A DNA stretch of 64,000 nt from Fen-1254 sp963769605 (GTDB lineage Bacteria > Bacteroidota > Ignavibacteria > UBA10030): assembly GCA_963769605.1 (NCBI GenBank), contig CAVYML010000009.1:1612001-1676000 (forward strand), given 5' to 3'. Positions 54,217 to 63,373 of the stretch are shown piece by piece. A program made the translations under genes and the position numbers. Below the pieces are notes generated by a model. It worked only from the letters and a program-made list of their open reading frames with translations, searched no databases and was not told the DNA's origin. The number at the start of each line of letters is the position of its first letter. The first letter of the stretch is position 1.

Positions 54217-55668
54217 TTATGTTACCTTTCGATCGATCAAATTTCCATCCGCATCGCAGAGCAAAATCTCCAGCGACATTTGCCCGAGTGCGTGCGTAGC
54301 GCAGCTTAAGCACGGATCGTATGCGCGTATGGCAACCTCTATCGCGTTCGTCATTGGCTCTGTAATTTCCTTTTTGCCGCTCAGCCGTGTTTTGGCAACA
54401 TAGTTCACTGCGCGGTTCATCGGTTCGTTATTGTTGGTCGTAGAAACGATCAAGTTTGCCATAACAATCTGATCGTTGTCGTTAATGCGGTAATGGTGAA
54501 AAAGCGTTCCTCTCGGCGCTTCGAGAACGCCGACGCCTTCCTGCTTTTTCTCTCCTTTGCGGACAAGCTCTGTGTCCTGAAGCGAAGGGTCATGAAGCAG
54601 GTCGTTTATCACTTCAGCCGCGTGAAGCAGTTCTATATAACGCGCATAGTGCGTATGCATGCACATGTTGTTCGGCTTGCCGTTTGTAAGGGCTTTAAAT
54701 TGCTCGTACTCTTTTTGAGCCAGCGGAGTTGGAATGAATGAGCATGTATTCATCCTTGCCAGCGGACCAACACGGTACCATCCTTTGTCTTCGCCGAGCT
54801 TTGCAATGTACGGGAACTTCATATAACTCCACGAGCGGACTTCCTCGTAGATGAAATTGTAGTATTCCTGATAATCCAGATTATCAAGAATGACATTCCC
54901 TTCACTATCAATTGCACGGATTACTCCATGATAAAGATCGAGTGCGCCGTCTTTTCTTACCAGGCTTAGATGGTTGGACGGAAAAACCGAGAATGTATCG
55001 ATAAAGTCCTTGTTTTTCTTGTAATATGTTTTAAAAAATTCAATGGCAGACTGTGCCAGTGCGATCATCGCTTCGGCATTCAGCGGCGCTGCTCCTTTTA
55101 AAAATTTATCCCGCTCTTCTTCGGAAAGATTTTTATTCACGCCGCCGGGAATTGCACCGGTGCCGTGAATCTTTTTCCCCGCCGTTGCTTCAATCAATTC
55201 CTGCCCGAATTTTCTCATCATAACACCCTGCACCGCAAGATCCCTATTGGCGCGGGCAACGCCGACGATATTGCGAATTTTCGGATCGGCGTCGATGCCG
55301 AACAATAAATCGGGAGAAGCAAGATGGAAAATGTGCAATGCATGGGATTGAAAGATCTGTCCGTAGTGCATCAGCCTGCGGACTTTTTCTGCAACGGGTG
55401 AAAGCCCGGTTCCCGTTCCCGCACCTACGATAACATCCAGCGCCTTAGCGGCGGCAAGATGATGACTGACGGGACATATTCCACACAGCCGCTGAACGAG
55501 TACCGGTGCTTCCCAGTACGGCACTCCCTGCATAATACGCTCAAAACCGCGGAACTCCACGACATGCAAACGGCTGCGCACGACGTTTCCCTGTGCATCG
55601 AGGTAAATGGTAACTTTGCCGTGTCCTTCAACGCGGGTAATCGGTTCAATAGTAATTTTCTGCGTCAT
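54217..55668 (-). CDS. hoxH: [NiFe] hydrogenase large subunit HoxH
   Basis: 483 residues. The L1 motif RLCGICPVSH gives Cys62 and Cys65, and the L2 motif DPCLSCATH gives Cys453 and Cys456, the four cysteines that hold the NiFe(CN)2CO centre. HoxH-type RLCGICPxSH and DPCLSCATH forms point to group 3d. The 24 residues after His459 are the C-terminal extension that a specific endopeptidase (HoxW-like) removes after nickel insertion; no such protease is in the window. It forms the hydrogenase dimer with HoxY. Confidence 0.93.
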   Translation of the reverse strand: MTQKITIEPITRVEGHGKVTIYLDAQGNVVRSRLHVVEFRGFERIMQGVPYWEAPVLVQRLCGICPVSHHLAAAKALDVIVGAGTGTGLSPVAEKVRRLMHYGQIFQSHALHIFHLASPDLLFGIDADPKIRNIVGVARANRDLAVQGVMMRKFGQELIEATAGKKIHGTGAIPGGVNKNLSEEERDKFLKGAAPLNAEAMIALAQSAIEFFKTYYKKNKDFIDTFSVFPSNHLSLVRKDGALDLYHGVIRAIDSEGNVILDNLDYQEYYNFIYEEVRSWSYMKFPYIAKLGEDKGWYRVGPLARMNTCSFIPTPLAQKEYEQFKALTNGKPNNMCMHTHYARYIELLHAAEVINDLLHDPSLQDTELVRKGEKKQEGVGVLEAPRGTLFHHYRINDNDQIVMANLIVSTTNNNEPMNRAVNYVAKTRLSGKKEITEPMTNAIEVAIRAYDPCLSCATHALGQMSLEILLCDADGNLIDRKVT

Positions 55669-55863
55669 GATCTTGTCTCCTTTGTCAACGAGATTCGTCG
55701 ATCATCGAACCATCGAATCCAGCTTAAACTGTTCCGCACCGCGATCCGCTCTCTTGCATCGCATTGAGGCTTTCACGCGACGGGTTGGATCTCCTTCTCG
55801 TTCATGTTGTAGTCTCGCTTCTCATCTTATAAGTATTGAACAAGATATTATTCTCTGAAATAG

Positions 55864-56421
55864 TTAATCATACTTGATTAATTCGTACGGCAATTTCATT
55901 TCGCTGCCGGTAATCAGCGCCGTCAGCGCGTTGTAAATCAAATCGGCGCGCGGCGGACATCCAGGCAAAAAATAATCCATCTTCACGATCTCATGGCAGG
56001 GATAAACACGGTCGAGCAGCATAGGAAGCTCCGTATCGTTGGGCAGAATCATTTCCGGATTATGTCCCTTTACCGTAGGCCCGTTTAAGTAAGCTTCATC
56101 GATGCATTCGCGGATGGGAATGCCGTTGCGCATCGAAGGGAGTCCCCCCATAATTGCGCATTCGCCGAGAGAAATGAGAATTCGGCAGTTCTTCCGGAAT
56201 TCCTTAAGAACATGTACATTCTCACTGTTGCAGCAGCCGCCTTCGATAATTCCGATATCGCAATACTCGGTAAATGTTTTAATGTCATTGATCGGCGATT
56301 TATTGAAATCGACCAGATCGATCAGGGTTAAAATTCTTTCATCGATATCAAGAATGGACATGTGGCAGCCGAAACATCCCGCCAACGAAGCGGTGGCAAT
56401 AATTGGTTTCTTCTTTTCCAT
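55864..56421 (-). CDS. hoxY: [NiFe] hydrogenase small subunit HoxY
   Basis: 185 residues. The proximal [4Fe-4S] ligands are visible in LAGCFGCH, GCCNSEN, SLGECAIMGG and LPGCPPR. It is short, as in group 3 small subunits, with no signal peptide, so the enzyme is cytoplasmic. It passes electrons from HoxH to the HoxFU diaphorase. 195 bases of spacer without an obvious feature separate it from hoxH (55669-55863). Confidence 0.93.
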   Translation of the reverse strand: MEKKKPIIATASLAGCFGCHMSILDIDERILTLIDLVDFNKSPINDIKTFTEYCDIGIIEGGCCNSENVHVLKEFRKNCRILISLGECAIMGGLPSMRNGIPIRECIDEAYLNGPTVKGHNPEMILPNDTELPMLLDRVYPCHEIVKMDYFLPGCPPRADLIYNALTALITGSEMKLPYELIKYD

Positions 56422-56534
56422 AATGTTCCCTTACAACTGATATAGTTCACATATTTAAAAAGATTTTCCGGCAATCCTGAGCAGACTATGTTCAAACATG
56501 AATTGCCTTTTATCCCGTTATGCTTTGCGGGATG

Positions 56535-57239
56535 TCAGGTGCGCAGCTTTTCCGTTTCACTTCCGATCGGCGTATGTTCATACTTGCGCTTATCGATCGG
56601 TATTTGGTACGCCCCCTCTTTACCCATGAGCGCCCCGGTCGGACAAAGTTCTGCCGCCCGCGCAGCAATTTCGCGAGTCATGTGCTGACCTGAATTATGT
56701 GCGATGCTTATTTCTATCTTATGTCCGCGTCTTCTGAATGCGAAAAATCCTTTTCCCTGTTCATCTTTTATTGCACGGATGCATCGTTTGCACAGAATGC
56801 ATCGGTTATGGTCTTTTACTAAAAATGGATTTTGAGCATCAACCGTCCGTCTGGGGAATGAATAGGGAAATCTCGGCACCATAATCTGAAAAAGGTATGC
56901 AAGCGCCTGCAAATCGCAGTTTCCGCTTTTCTCGCACACCGGGCAGATGTGATTTCCTTCCACGAACATAATCTCTAAAATTGATTTACGAAGTTCATGC
57001 AGATCGGGGGTATTGGTTTTTACATCCATTCCATCGGAAACGGGAGTTGTGCAGGCTGTGCTGTACCTTCCATTTACGCTGACGGTGCACATTCTGCAGG
57101 CGCCGCGGGGCTTAAAGCCGGGAATGTTGCAGAGCGTAGGAATGAAAATTCCGCTCTCACGGGCAACATCAATGATGTACGTTCCGGTCTTAACAAGATA
57201 TTCTTTGCCGTCCATCATAAATTTTACTATTGTACTCAT
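56535..57239 (-). CDS. hoxU: Hydrogenase diaphorase subunit HoxU
   Basis: 234 residues, related to the N-terminal part of NuoG. A [2Fe-2S] site is provided by the four Cys in TLCNIPGFKPRGACRMCTV and YSTAC. A His-Cys3 [4Fe-4S] site lies in NHICPVCEKSGNC, and further Cys in CILCKRC and ELCPTGAL support another cluster. It wires HoxF to HoxY. Confidence 0.93.
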   Translation of the reverse strand: MSTIVKFMMDGKEYLVKTGTYIIDVARESGIFIPTLCNIPGFKPRGACRMCTVSVNGRYSTACTTPVSDGMDVKTNTPDLHELRKSILEIMFVEGNHICPVCEKSGNCDLQALAYLFQIMVPRFPYSFPRRTVDAQNPFLVKDHNRCILCKRCIRAIKDEQGKGFFAFRRRGHKIEISIAHNSGQHMTREIAARAAELCPTGALMGKEGAYQIPIDKRKYEHTPIGSETEKLRT

Positions 57240-57305
57240 ACATTATCCTTTCAAGAACAGGATGGAGTCTCTCATCCGACGGGCTCCAACGATAATATTT
57301 TTCAA

Positions 57306-59168
57306 TCAAGAAATAATCGGAACGCGGCCGACTGCATCACATGAATCCTTCACAGCGGTCAGCATATCGAAATTGCTGTCAAATTCTTTTCCCTGCTGTA
57401 TTTTTGCTTCGTAGAGTGACCGGAAATTTTTAATACTGCTCGCAATCGGATTTGCGGCGGTCGATCCAAGACCGCATCGGCTCGCTTTCAGGATCTGCGC
57501 CCATTCCGTCATCTCGTCGATATCTTTTTCCACGCCGCGCGCATTGAGAATCTTTTCCAGCTTTTGTTTAAGAAATACGGGGATATTGCGGCATGTTGAA
57601 CACGAGCCGCACGATTCTTCGATGAAAAAGTTCGTAAAGTTCAGAACGACATCTTTCAATAAATCGCGCTGTCTTCCGAAAATGATGATTGATCCGCCGG
57701 TGGAAAGATCCGTATAACTTAAAGTGCGCTGGAATTCATAGGGTCCGATCAGAGTGCCCGACGGTCCGCCGACCTGAACGGCCTGCACATCTGAAGCGCC
57801 GACCATTTCAAGCACGTCGTTCACGGAAAATCCCCATTCGATTTCATACACGCCAGGATACTTGCAATCGCCGGATATGCTCAGCAATTTTGTCCCGCTC
57901 GATTCCTTTGTTCCCATGGAGCGGTACCATGACGATCCATGAACCATTAGTTTTACTATGGAACACAACGTTTCCACATTATTGACGATGGTCGGTTTTT
58001 CCAGATACCCGCTCTCCACCGGAAACGGCGGGCGGTCTCTCGGCTCGCCGCGTTTCCCCTCAGCAGATTCTATAAGAGCCGATTCTTCGCCGCAGACATA
58101 AGCGCCGGCGCCGAACTGAACCCGGATGTCAAAATCGAATCCTTTTTTTCCGCGAATATTTTTTCCAAGATAATTTTTCCGCCTTCCCCCTTCGATAATT
58201 TTTTCAAGGTGCTTCTGTAAATATTTGTACTCGTACCGGACATAGAGAATTCCCTGTGTTGCGCCGACTGCATAGCCCGCAATCGCCATTCCTTCCATCA
58301 ATACTTTCGGATATTCCGTAAGAATGACCCTGTCCTTAAATGTTCCCGGCTCGCCTTCATCCGCGTTGCAAAAAATATATTTTTCATCGCTTTTCGCATT
58401 ACGGCAAATTTCCCATTTCATACCCGTTGGAAATCCTGCCCCGCCGCGTCCGCGTATGATGGACGACTTTACCTCGGCAATAACCTCTTCCGGCTTCATC
58501 TTTACAATTTTTTTAAGCGCCTCGCCGGGTTTATACCCGTCGGCAAGTATGGGCCCTTTTTTGCGAATGTTGTTCTGAACCATCGAGTGAATTTCAGGAA
58601 GAGCGTTAGCGCCGTCTCCCAATCCTTCAACCATCACCTCGTCCAAGGTCTTTCCTGCTTTGAGATCACGGACAATTTCCTTAACACGAAACATTGTCAA
58701 TCGTGTAAACAATTTTCCATTAATAAGAGCGGCAGGTTCCTGATCGCTCATGCCAATGCATGATGTAAAGAAGAGCCCGATTAATCCGTCGGGTGAAACC
58801 TCGCCGAATTTACAGCCGGCCTCCCGTTCGAATGTGAGCATAACTTCCTGGCATCCCATCATATTGGCGACGACGCTGTTGTTTAGAAAGACTGTGAACT
58901 TGCCTGTCGGCTTTGTAGAAAAGAAATGATAGAAGGAAAGAGTTTGATCGATATCGATTGTGGATATGTTCAACTGATGGGATATTTCCGAAACGATGAG
59001 CGGCGGAATATAGCCGAACTCAGTTTGCGTGTCGATCAAAATATCCATCAGTCTCGTTTGATTGCAGTTGTACTTCGTAATAATGCTGCGAACTTTATCA
59101 ATCATGGTTTGATGAGCGATATCGTCAATCTTTAGATCATCTAAGACTTTCGGAAATGAAGTTTTCAT
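57306..59168 (-). CDS. hoxF: Hydrogenase diaphorase subunit HoxF (NuoE-NuoF fusion)
   Basis: 620 residues. Residues about 20-170 are NuoE-like; about 190-600 are NuoF-like, with FMN/NADH-binding GRGGAGFPTG and NADEGEPGTFKDR and [4Fe-4S] ligands in ESCGSCSTC and SRCGLG. The NuoE-like part has lost most of its [2Fe-2S] ligands: the first two positions read NNSVVANMMG (Asn/Ala) and the last pair reads SCIGMSDQE, leaving one of four cysteines. As I recall, known group 3d HoxF proteins are similarly degenerate. It oxidises or reduces NAD(H). It heads hoxF-hoxU-hoxY-hoxH. Confidence 0.93.
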   Translation of the reverse strand: MKTSFPKVLDDLKIDDIAHQTMIDKVRSIITKYNCNQTRLMDILIDTQTEFGYIPPLIVSEISHQLNISTIDIDQTLSFYHFFSTKPTGKFTVFLNNSVVANMMGCQEVMLTFEREAGCKFGEVSPDGLIGLFFTSCIGMSDQEPAALINGKLFTRLTMFRVKEIVRDLKAGKTLDEVMVEGLGDGANALPEIHSMVQNNIRKKGPILADGYKPGEALKKIVKMKPEEVIAEVKSSIIRGRGGAGFPTGMKWEICRNAKSDEKYIFCNADEGEPGTFKDRVILTEYPKVLMEGMAIAGYAVGATQGILYVRYEYKYLQKHLEKIIEGGRRKNYLGKNIRGKKGFDFDIRVQFGAGAYVCGEESALIESAEGKRGEPRDRPPFPVESGYLEKPTIVNNVETLCSIVKLMVHGSSWYRSMGTKESSGTKLLSISGDCKYPGVYEIEWGFSVNDVLEMVGASDVQAVQVGGPSGTLIGPYEFQRTLSYTDLSTGGSIIIFGRQRDLLKDVVLNFTNFFIEESCGSCSTCRNIPVFLKQKLEKILNARGVEKDIDEMTEWAQILKASRCGLGSTAANPIASSIKNFRSLYEAKIQQGKEFDSNFDMLTAVKDSCDAVGRVPIIS

Positions 59169-59490
59169 CGCGCTTGCCCTTTCAAATTCTTGAAACAGAA
59201 CTTATACCGACCTGCCCGCGAATTATGTATAAATAATTAAGAAATGATAAGTGAGTATTCTCTCATTATCAAGCATTAGATGCCCGATAGTAGAAAAATG
59301 TTTCTTCTTGGATGAATCAGACCAAAAGTTTATTCTGCAGGACCATGAAAATAGCATGTATTGAGGAAAAAATGCGGTTGAGCGGCTGCAAAGAAATCAA
59401 AGCAGAAACTCGGGGAAAGAAAGTCAACCTGTCGATTTTACCCAAAAGAAGAGAGTTGTTAAACTGTGAACTGAGAACTGAAAATAAAAA
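59169..59490. other. 322-base spacer upstream of hoxF
   Basis: The hoxF promoter should lie here. A 72-codon plus-strand frame (59312-59530) has no family signature and runs into the adjacent MITE-like element. The word gttaaactgtgaactgagaactga (59458-59481) belongs to the dispersed word repeats. Confidence 0.35.
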
Positions 59491-59650
59491 CTCTGAGGCT
59501 GTCCAAAAAGTTCATTTGTTGGTAGGATAGGCATTCTTGCCTGCCTGCGCGACTGTGTCAGCAGTCAGGCAGGCCTGTCCAATATTGACGAAAAACGACA
59601 AACAGGAATCTTTGTCCTACCAAATTTTTTCTTTTTGGAAAACCTCAGAG
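59491..59650. mobile_element. MITE-like element, copy 1
   Basis: About 160 bases bounded by 20-base terminal inverted repeats CTCTGAGGYTKTCCAAAAAG (59491-59510 and 59631-59650, two mismatches). Inside are palindromic words around gcctgcctgcgcgactgtgtcagcagtcaggcaggc. The interior matches the element at 61355-61516 in opposite orientation (for example ggtaggataggcattcttgc and ccaatattgacga). No protein is encoded, so movement would need a transposase in trans. It ends nine bases before the yceI stop. Confidence 0.8.
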
Positions 59651-59659
59651 AAAAAGAGT

Positions 59660-60241
59660 TTATTTATCCAATTCCAGATTCAACGTAATCGTCACATCCT
59701 GTCCGGCAATCAGCCCGCCGGATTCCAGCGCTTTGTTCCATTTCAGGTTATAATCGAACCTGTTAAGAACCGTTGTTGCCGTCCACGACATTGCCGTGTT
59801 ACCCCATGGAGTTTTAATGGAGCCGTTGTAAACTGCGTCAAAAACGACTTTCTTCGTTACATCGCGTATGGTCAGGTCGCCGGTTATTTTATATTTTCCT
59901 TCGCCCACCTTTTCAAACGAAGCGCTTGTGAATTTGATTTCAGGGTATTTTTCCGCGTTAAAAAAATCATCCGACTTCAGATGATTATCGCGCGCTGCGT
60001 TATCGGTATTGATGCTTGTCGTTTTTATAACCGCCTGAACTGCTGCATCGGTAAAATCATCCTTTGCAGTCGTTAGGGTGATATCGAAATCCTTAAAATT
60101 TCCCGATACGGTGGAAATCACAAGGTGCTTCACGCTGAAGCCAATCGAGGAATGATTCTTATCTAATTTCCATCCGGCTTGACTCCACGCAAGAGATGAG
60201 GCCGCAAAAAAAACGGCGGCAAATTGAAAAAATCGTTTCAT
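59660..60241 (-). CDS. YceI family periplasmic protein
   Basis: 193 residues. The signal peptide is about 1-20 (ending SLAWSQ). The mature part is a YceI lipocalin-like barrel, with the hallmarks WKLDKNHSSIGFSVKHL, DNHLKSDDFFNAEKYPEIKFTS and DLTIRDVTKKVVF. YceI proteins bind polyisoprenoid-like lipids and are often stress-induced. The stop lies nine bases from the adjacent MITE-like element. It is the last gene of the marR unit. Confidence 0.93.
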   Translation of the reverse strand: MKRFFQFAAVFFAASSLAWSQAGWKLDKNHSSIGFSVKHLVISTVSGNFKDFDITLTTAKDDFTDAAVQAVIKTTSINTDNAARDNHLKSDDFFNAEKYPEIKFTSASFEKVGEGKYKITGDLTIRDVTKKVVFDAVYNGSIKTPWGNTAMSWTATTVLNRFDYNLKWNKALESGGLIAGQDVTITLNLELDK

Positions 60242-60279
60242 ATGAAACCTCCTGTAGTTGAAAAAGGCATCGATAAAAA

Positions 60280-60576
60280 TTAATTAAGAGAATACTGAGG
60301 CGCCGTTAATGTCGGAGTCGTGTGAAACATAAGCTCTGTAATTGCATACTGCATGTACGGAAACAGCGGCATGGTCTTGAGAATACGCAAGGCGGATTCC
60401 GCGGACGATGCGAGGATAACGGTCCAGAGAATTTCGCGGTTTTCCGAAAGGCTGTAGCTTACGAGCAGCCCTCGCTGCATGAGTTCATTTACATGTTCGC
60501 TCTGCATCGGAATGAGAGAAATAAACTCCGCACTGGGCTGTTGGGGCAACTGAATTGTGACCATATATTCATTCAT
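60280..60576 (-). CDS. Small protein of the YciI/muconolactone isomerase-like type
   Basis: 98 residues from the ATG at 60576 with GGAGAAT seven bases upstream. The pattern MNEYMVTIQL..PMQSEHVNELMQRGLLVSYSLSENREILWTVILASSAESALRILKTMPLFPYMQYAITEL fits a dimeric alpha-beta barrel, as in YCII and muconolactone isomerase. Catalytic residues cannot be assigned. It lies between yceI and marR in the same direction. Confidence 0.65.
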   Translation of the reverse strand: MNEYMVTIQLPQQPSAEFISLIPMQSEHVNELMQRGLLVSYSLSENREILWTVILASSAESALRILKTMPLFPYMQYAITELMFHTTPTLTAPQYSLN

Positions 60577-60672
60577 ACGGATTCTCCATCCATAGAAGAA
60601 CAACGGCCGGGCGATATTAGTTTCGAACTTAAATTAAAAATTTCTCATAATGAAAGAGAAATTTTCCAGAAA

Positions 60673-61131
60673 TTATGACGGGCTTTGAATGCCAGTCCCA
60701 AGTTTTTTCAGCAATCGTCCGAGTTCTTCTTGTTCGTTTTCCGTAAGCACGGAAGCAAGTTGAACGATATATTCCGCATGTTCGCCAAAAGTTTTTTTGA
60801 ACAGCCGCTTGCCTTTATCTGTAAGATGTACGGTGCAGGCGCGCCGGTCATCTTCGCATACCGTACGTTCGACGATTCCCTCTTTTTCAAGATTATTCAC
60901 GACCACGGTCATATTGCCGCCGCTGACGAAATGTTTTTTGGTTAAATCTCCGATCAGCATAGGTCCAAGATGGCCGAGACATTCGACGGCGCCGAATTGC
61001 GCCTGTGTCAGGCCGAATGTGCGAATATGTTTCGCCGTAAGGTGGCCGAACGTATCATGCGCACGGGCGAGTTTGACCCAGAGAGAAAGCGCGATGTCCG
61101 TCTTTTTTCCGTAATGCTTTGTTGTTTTCAT
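60673..61131 (-). CDS. MarR family transcriptional regulator
   Basis: 152 residues. The winged-helix core is clear: FGLTQAQFGAVECLGHLGPMLIGDLTKKHFVSGGNMTVVVNNLEKEGIVERTVCEDDRRACTVHLTDKGKRLF, with dimerisation helices at both ends. It probably represses its own operon, including the barrel-like gene and yceI, and responds to a small ligand or oxidant. No operator palindrome is clear in the upstream 223 bases. Confidence 0.92.
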   Translation of the reverse strand: MKTTKHYGKKTDIALSLWVKLARAHDTFGHLTAKHIRTFGLTQAQFGAVECLGHLGPMLIGDLTKKHFVSGGNMTVVVNNLEKEGIVERTVCEDDRRACTVHLTDKGKRLFKKTFGEHAEYIVQLASVLTENEQEELGRLLKKLGTGIQSPS

Positions 61132-61354
61132 AGTATCCCTTTGAATTTAAATTACTAAACGAAAGAAACGCAAATTCGGTTCCCTAATTAAAACAAGAAA
61201 TTTCAAAGAATCAATCCTCATTGAAAAAATAAGAGAAAATAGCCGGAATTTGGGGAAAACTCGATACGTTCGCAGGCAGGGATAGATTTCCATGAATTCC
61301 TTTCCGGGCAGGCGCTTTTTTGAGCGGGCAAAAAGAGCCTGCCGGAATCGAATT
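61132..61354. other. Spacer upstream of marR
   Basis: The marR promoter should lie here. The sequence gcgggcaaaaagagcctgccgg near 61324-61345 is a small partial palindrome. No gene or strong repeat is visible. Confidence 0.35.
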
Positions 61355-61516
61355 GAGGTTGTCTAAAAAGAAAGAATCATGGTATCGTCAATATTGGACA
61401 GGCAGTCCTGCCTGCGTGACTGTGTCAGTCAGTCAGGCCTGCCTGCGTGATTGCATCAGCAGTCAGGCGGGCAAGAATGCCTATCCTGCCAATAAATGAA
61501 CTTTTTGGACAACCTC
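61355..61516. mobile_element. MITE-like element, copy 2
   Basis: 162 bases bounded by 16-base terminal inverted repeats GAGGTTGTCYAAAAAG (61355-61370 and 61501-61516, one mismatch). The interior is the reverse complement of the copy at 59491-59650 over most of its length, with a longer palindromic centre (cctgcctgcgtgactgtgtcag and catcagcagtcaggc). No target duplication is evident. Confidence 0.8.
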
Positions 61517-61620
61517 TCTACAAAAAGGAATTGTAGGACCAATTGTTTTAAAAATAACGGGCAGTTTCAATCTCTCTTTTTTTGTCCTATATTTTTATCA
61601 ATTAAAATGAAGGATACAGG

Positions 61621-62166
61621 ATGCGATTGTGGAAGACTCTCAAGAAAGAAACGATTCTCGACTTTAATAAATTTTTAAAGGTCGAAAAACATACCATCGA
61701 ATTGCCGGACGGAAGAATTCTCGACGACTGGCCCTGGATCATTTCTCCCGACTATGTCCTTGTTTTGCCGCTCACAGAGCGGGGGACGCTGCTTATGTTT
61801 CATCAGACAAAATATGCGGTGGAGGGAACATCCTTTGCTCCGGTCGGCGGACATCTGGAACCGGGTGAAGAGCCGCTTGCGGCGGCCAAGCGGGAACTGC
61901 GAGAAGAGATGGGATGTGAAGCGGAAGAATGGATTTCATTCGGCGGCTATCGGGCAAATGGGAATAACGGCGGCGGAACGGGGCATCTTTTCCTTGCTAT
62001 CAATACACGGAAAGTTTGCGAACCGATCATTGATGATCTGGAAGACATGGAACCGGTCGAGTTGACGATTGATGAAGCTGAGCGGAAACTTTTTCAGGGT
62101 GAGATCAAGGTAATGGGATGGGTGGCGATGACAGCAGTCGGACTGTTGTATTTGAAACGAATGTAA
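61621..62166 (+). CDS. Nudix hydrolase
   Basis: 181 residues. The Nudix box Gx5Ex7REUxEExGU is intact around residues 79-100 (GHLEPGEEPLAAAKRELREEMG). The preceding strands (HTIELPDGRILDDWPWIISPDYVLVLPLTERGTLLMFHQTKY) resemble ADP-sugar pyrophosphatases. It cleaves a nucleoside diphosphate linked to another group; the exact substrate is unknown. A short GGAT precedes the ATG. Confidence 0.88.
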   Translation: MRLWKTLKKETILDFNKFLKVEKHTIELPDGRILDDWPWIISPDYVLVLPLTERGTLLMFHQTKYAVEGTSFAPVGGHLEPGEEPLAAAKRELREEMGCEAEEWISFGGYRANGNNGGGTGHLFLAINTRKVCEPIIDDLEDMEPVELTIDEAERKLFQGEIKVMGWVAMTAVGLLYLKRM

Positions 62167-62383
62167 TGTGAACTGTGAACTGAAAAACTGTGTACGTTGT
62201 AAATGAACATTTTATAGACTATTATCGCATGAATTCTTATATTAGAATTGAGGCAAATGAAGATGGTGTAAAAATTGGTTCGATAGTTTACCACACGAGG
62301 TAAGAGATCCAGACTAAAAAGACATACAAAGTAAACCCGAGAACGGAACTTGCCAATACATTTGAGACAAATATTTTCATGAG

Positions 62384-63373
62384 TTAGCCACCAAATCCGA
62401 CTGCAATTTTTACTGGTGGATTTATCCAGACATGTTCTGGAAGTGATTTTACCACTGGCACACCTTTGACAAATCTCTCTGGGTGGTCTTCAAAAGCTTT
62501 CAAAAGGACAGCAGCTCTTGTTTTTAGTATGCCTTCATACTGCTGATCATGCACGCTCGCTGGCGTCAACATAGCAATGCCTGAATGACGATGTTCCTGA
62601 TTATACCAACGATAGAACTCTTGACAGAACATCCTGGCTTCTTCAATCGTTAAAAAACGCTCAGGAAAATCAGGCCGATATTTTAACGTTTTAAACGCCG
62701 ACTCCGAGAACGGATTGTCATTGGACACATGAGGCCGAGAATGTGTTTTGACGACACCAAGATCTACAAGCAATTGAGCAACTACAACGGATTTCATCGA
62801 GCTTCCGTTGTCGGCATGCACTGTCAAGCATCCGCGTTCAATATGCTGCCTTCGGCATGTTTCGCCAATCAATTCTTCTGCAAGCTTTGCTGATTCCTTA
62901 TAGGCGACCATCCAACCGACTACATACCGACTATAAACATCTATAATGGTATAGAGATAATAATACGTCCACTTTCTCGGCCCCTTGAGCTTTGTGATAT
63001 CCCAAGACCATACTTCATTGGGCTTTGATGCCAAAAGTTCAGGACGAGAATATTTTCTCGGCTCACCTTGACGTCGTTGAAGGTTTTGTTCATTACGGCC
63101 AAGAATTCGATACATCGTTCTTTCAGAGCATAAATACAGGCCTTCATCAAGTAATGTCGTATAGATTTCCGGTGGAGCCACATCCCTAAATCGTTCACAA
63201 TTCAATGTTTCCAGAACACAGGTTTCTTCTTGTTTTGCAAGACTACGGTGATGCACACTATGCTCTTTCAATGAATCTTCCGGCTTTGGTAAACGATATA
63301 CACTCGATCGAGGCATTTCAAATGCCTGGCACAAAGACCTTATCCCTAATGCTTTTCCATGAACTGCTATCAT
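62384..63373 (-). CDS. IS3-type transposase OrfB
   Basis: 329 residues. The rve integrase core has the catalytic triad Asp125 (VWSWDITKL), Asp188 (TVHADNGSS) and Glu224 (SNDNPFSESAFKTLKY), 35 residues between the last two as in DDE(35)E enzymes. An IS3 HTH_21-type segment precedes it. It begins four bases inside the orfA stop region (ATGA at 63370-63373), so reinitiation rather than a -1 frameshift is the simplest way to make it. Confidence 0.92.
   Translation of the reverse strand: MIAVHGKALGIRSLCQAFEMPRSSVYRLPKPEDSLKEHSVHHRSLAKQEETCVLETLNCERFRDVAPPEIYTTLLDEGLYLCSERTMYRILGRNEQNLQRRQGEPRKYSRPELLASKPNEVWSWDITKLKGPRKWTYYYLYTIIDVYSRYVVGWMVAYKESAKLAEELIGETCRRQHIERGCLTVHADNGSSMKSVVVAQLLVDLGVVKTHSRPHVSNDNPFSESAFKTLKYRPDFPERFLTIEEARMFCQEFYRWYNQEHRHSGIAMLTPASVHDQQYEGILKTRAAVLLKAFEDHPERFVKGVPVVKSLPEHVWINPPVKIAVGFGG

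Noticed and set aside
59312..59530. 72-codon frame upstream of hoxF
   Set aside because: Runs into the MITE-like element and has no recognisable protein features.
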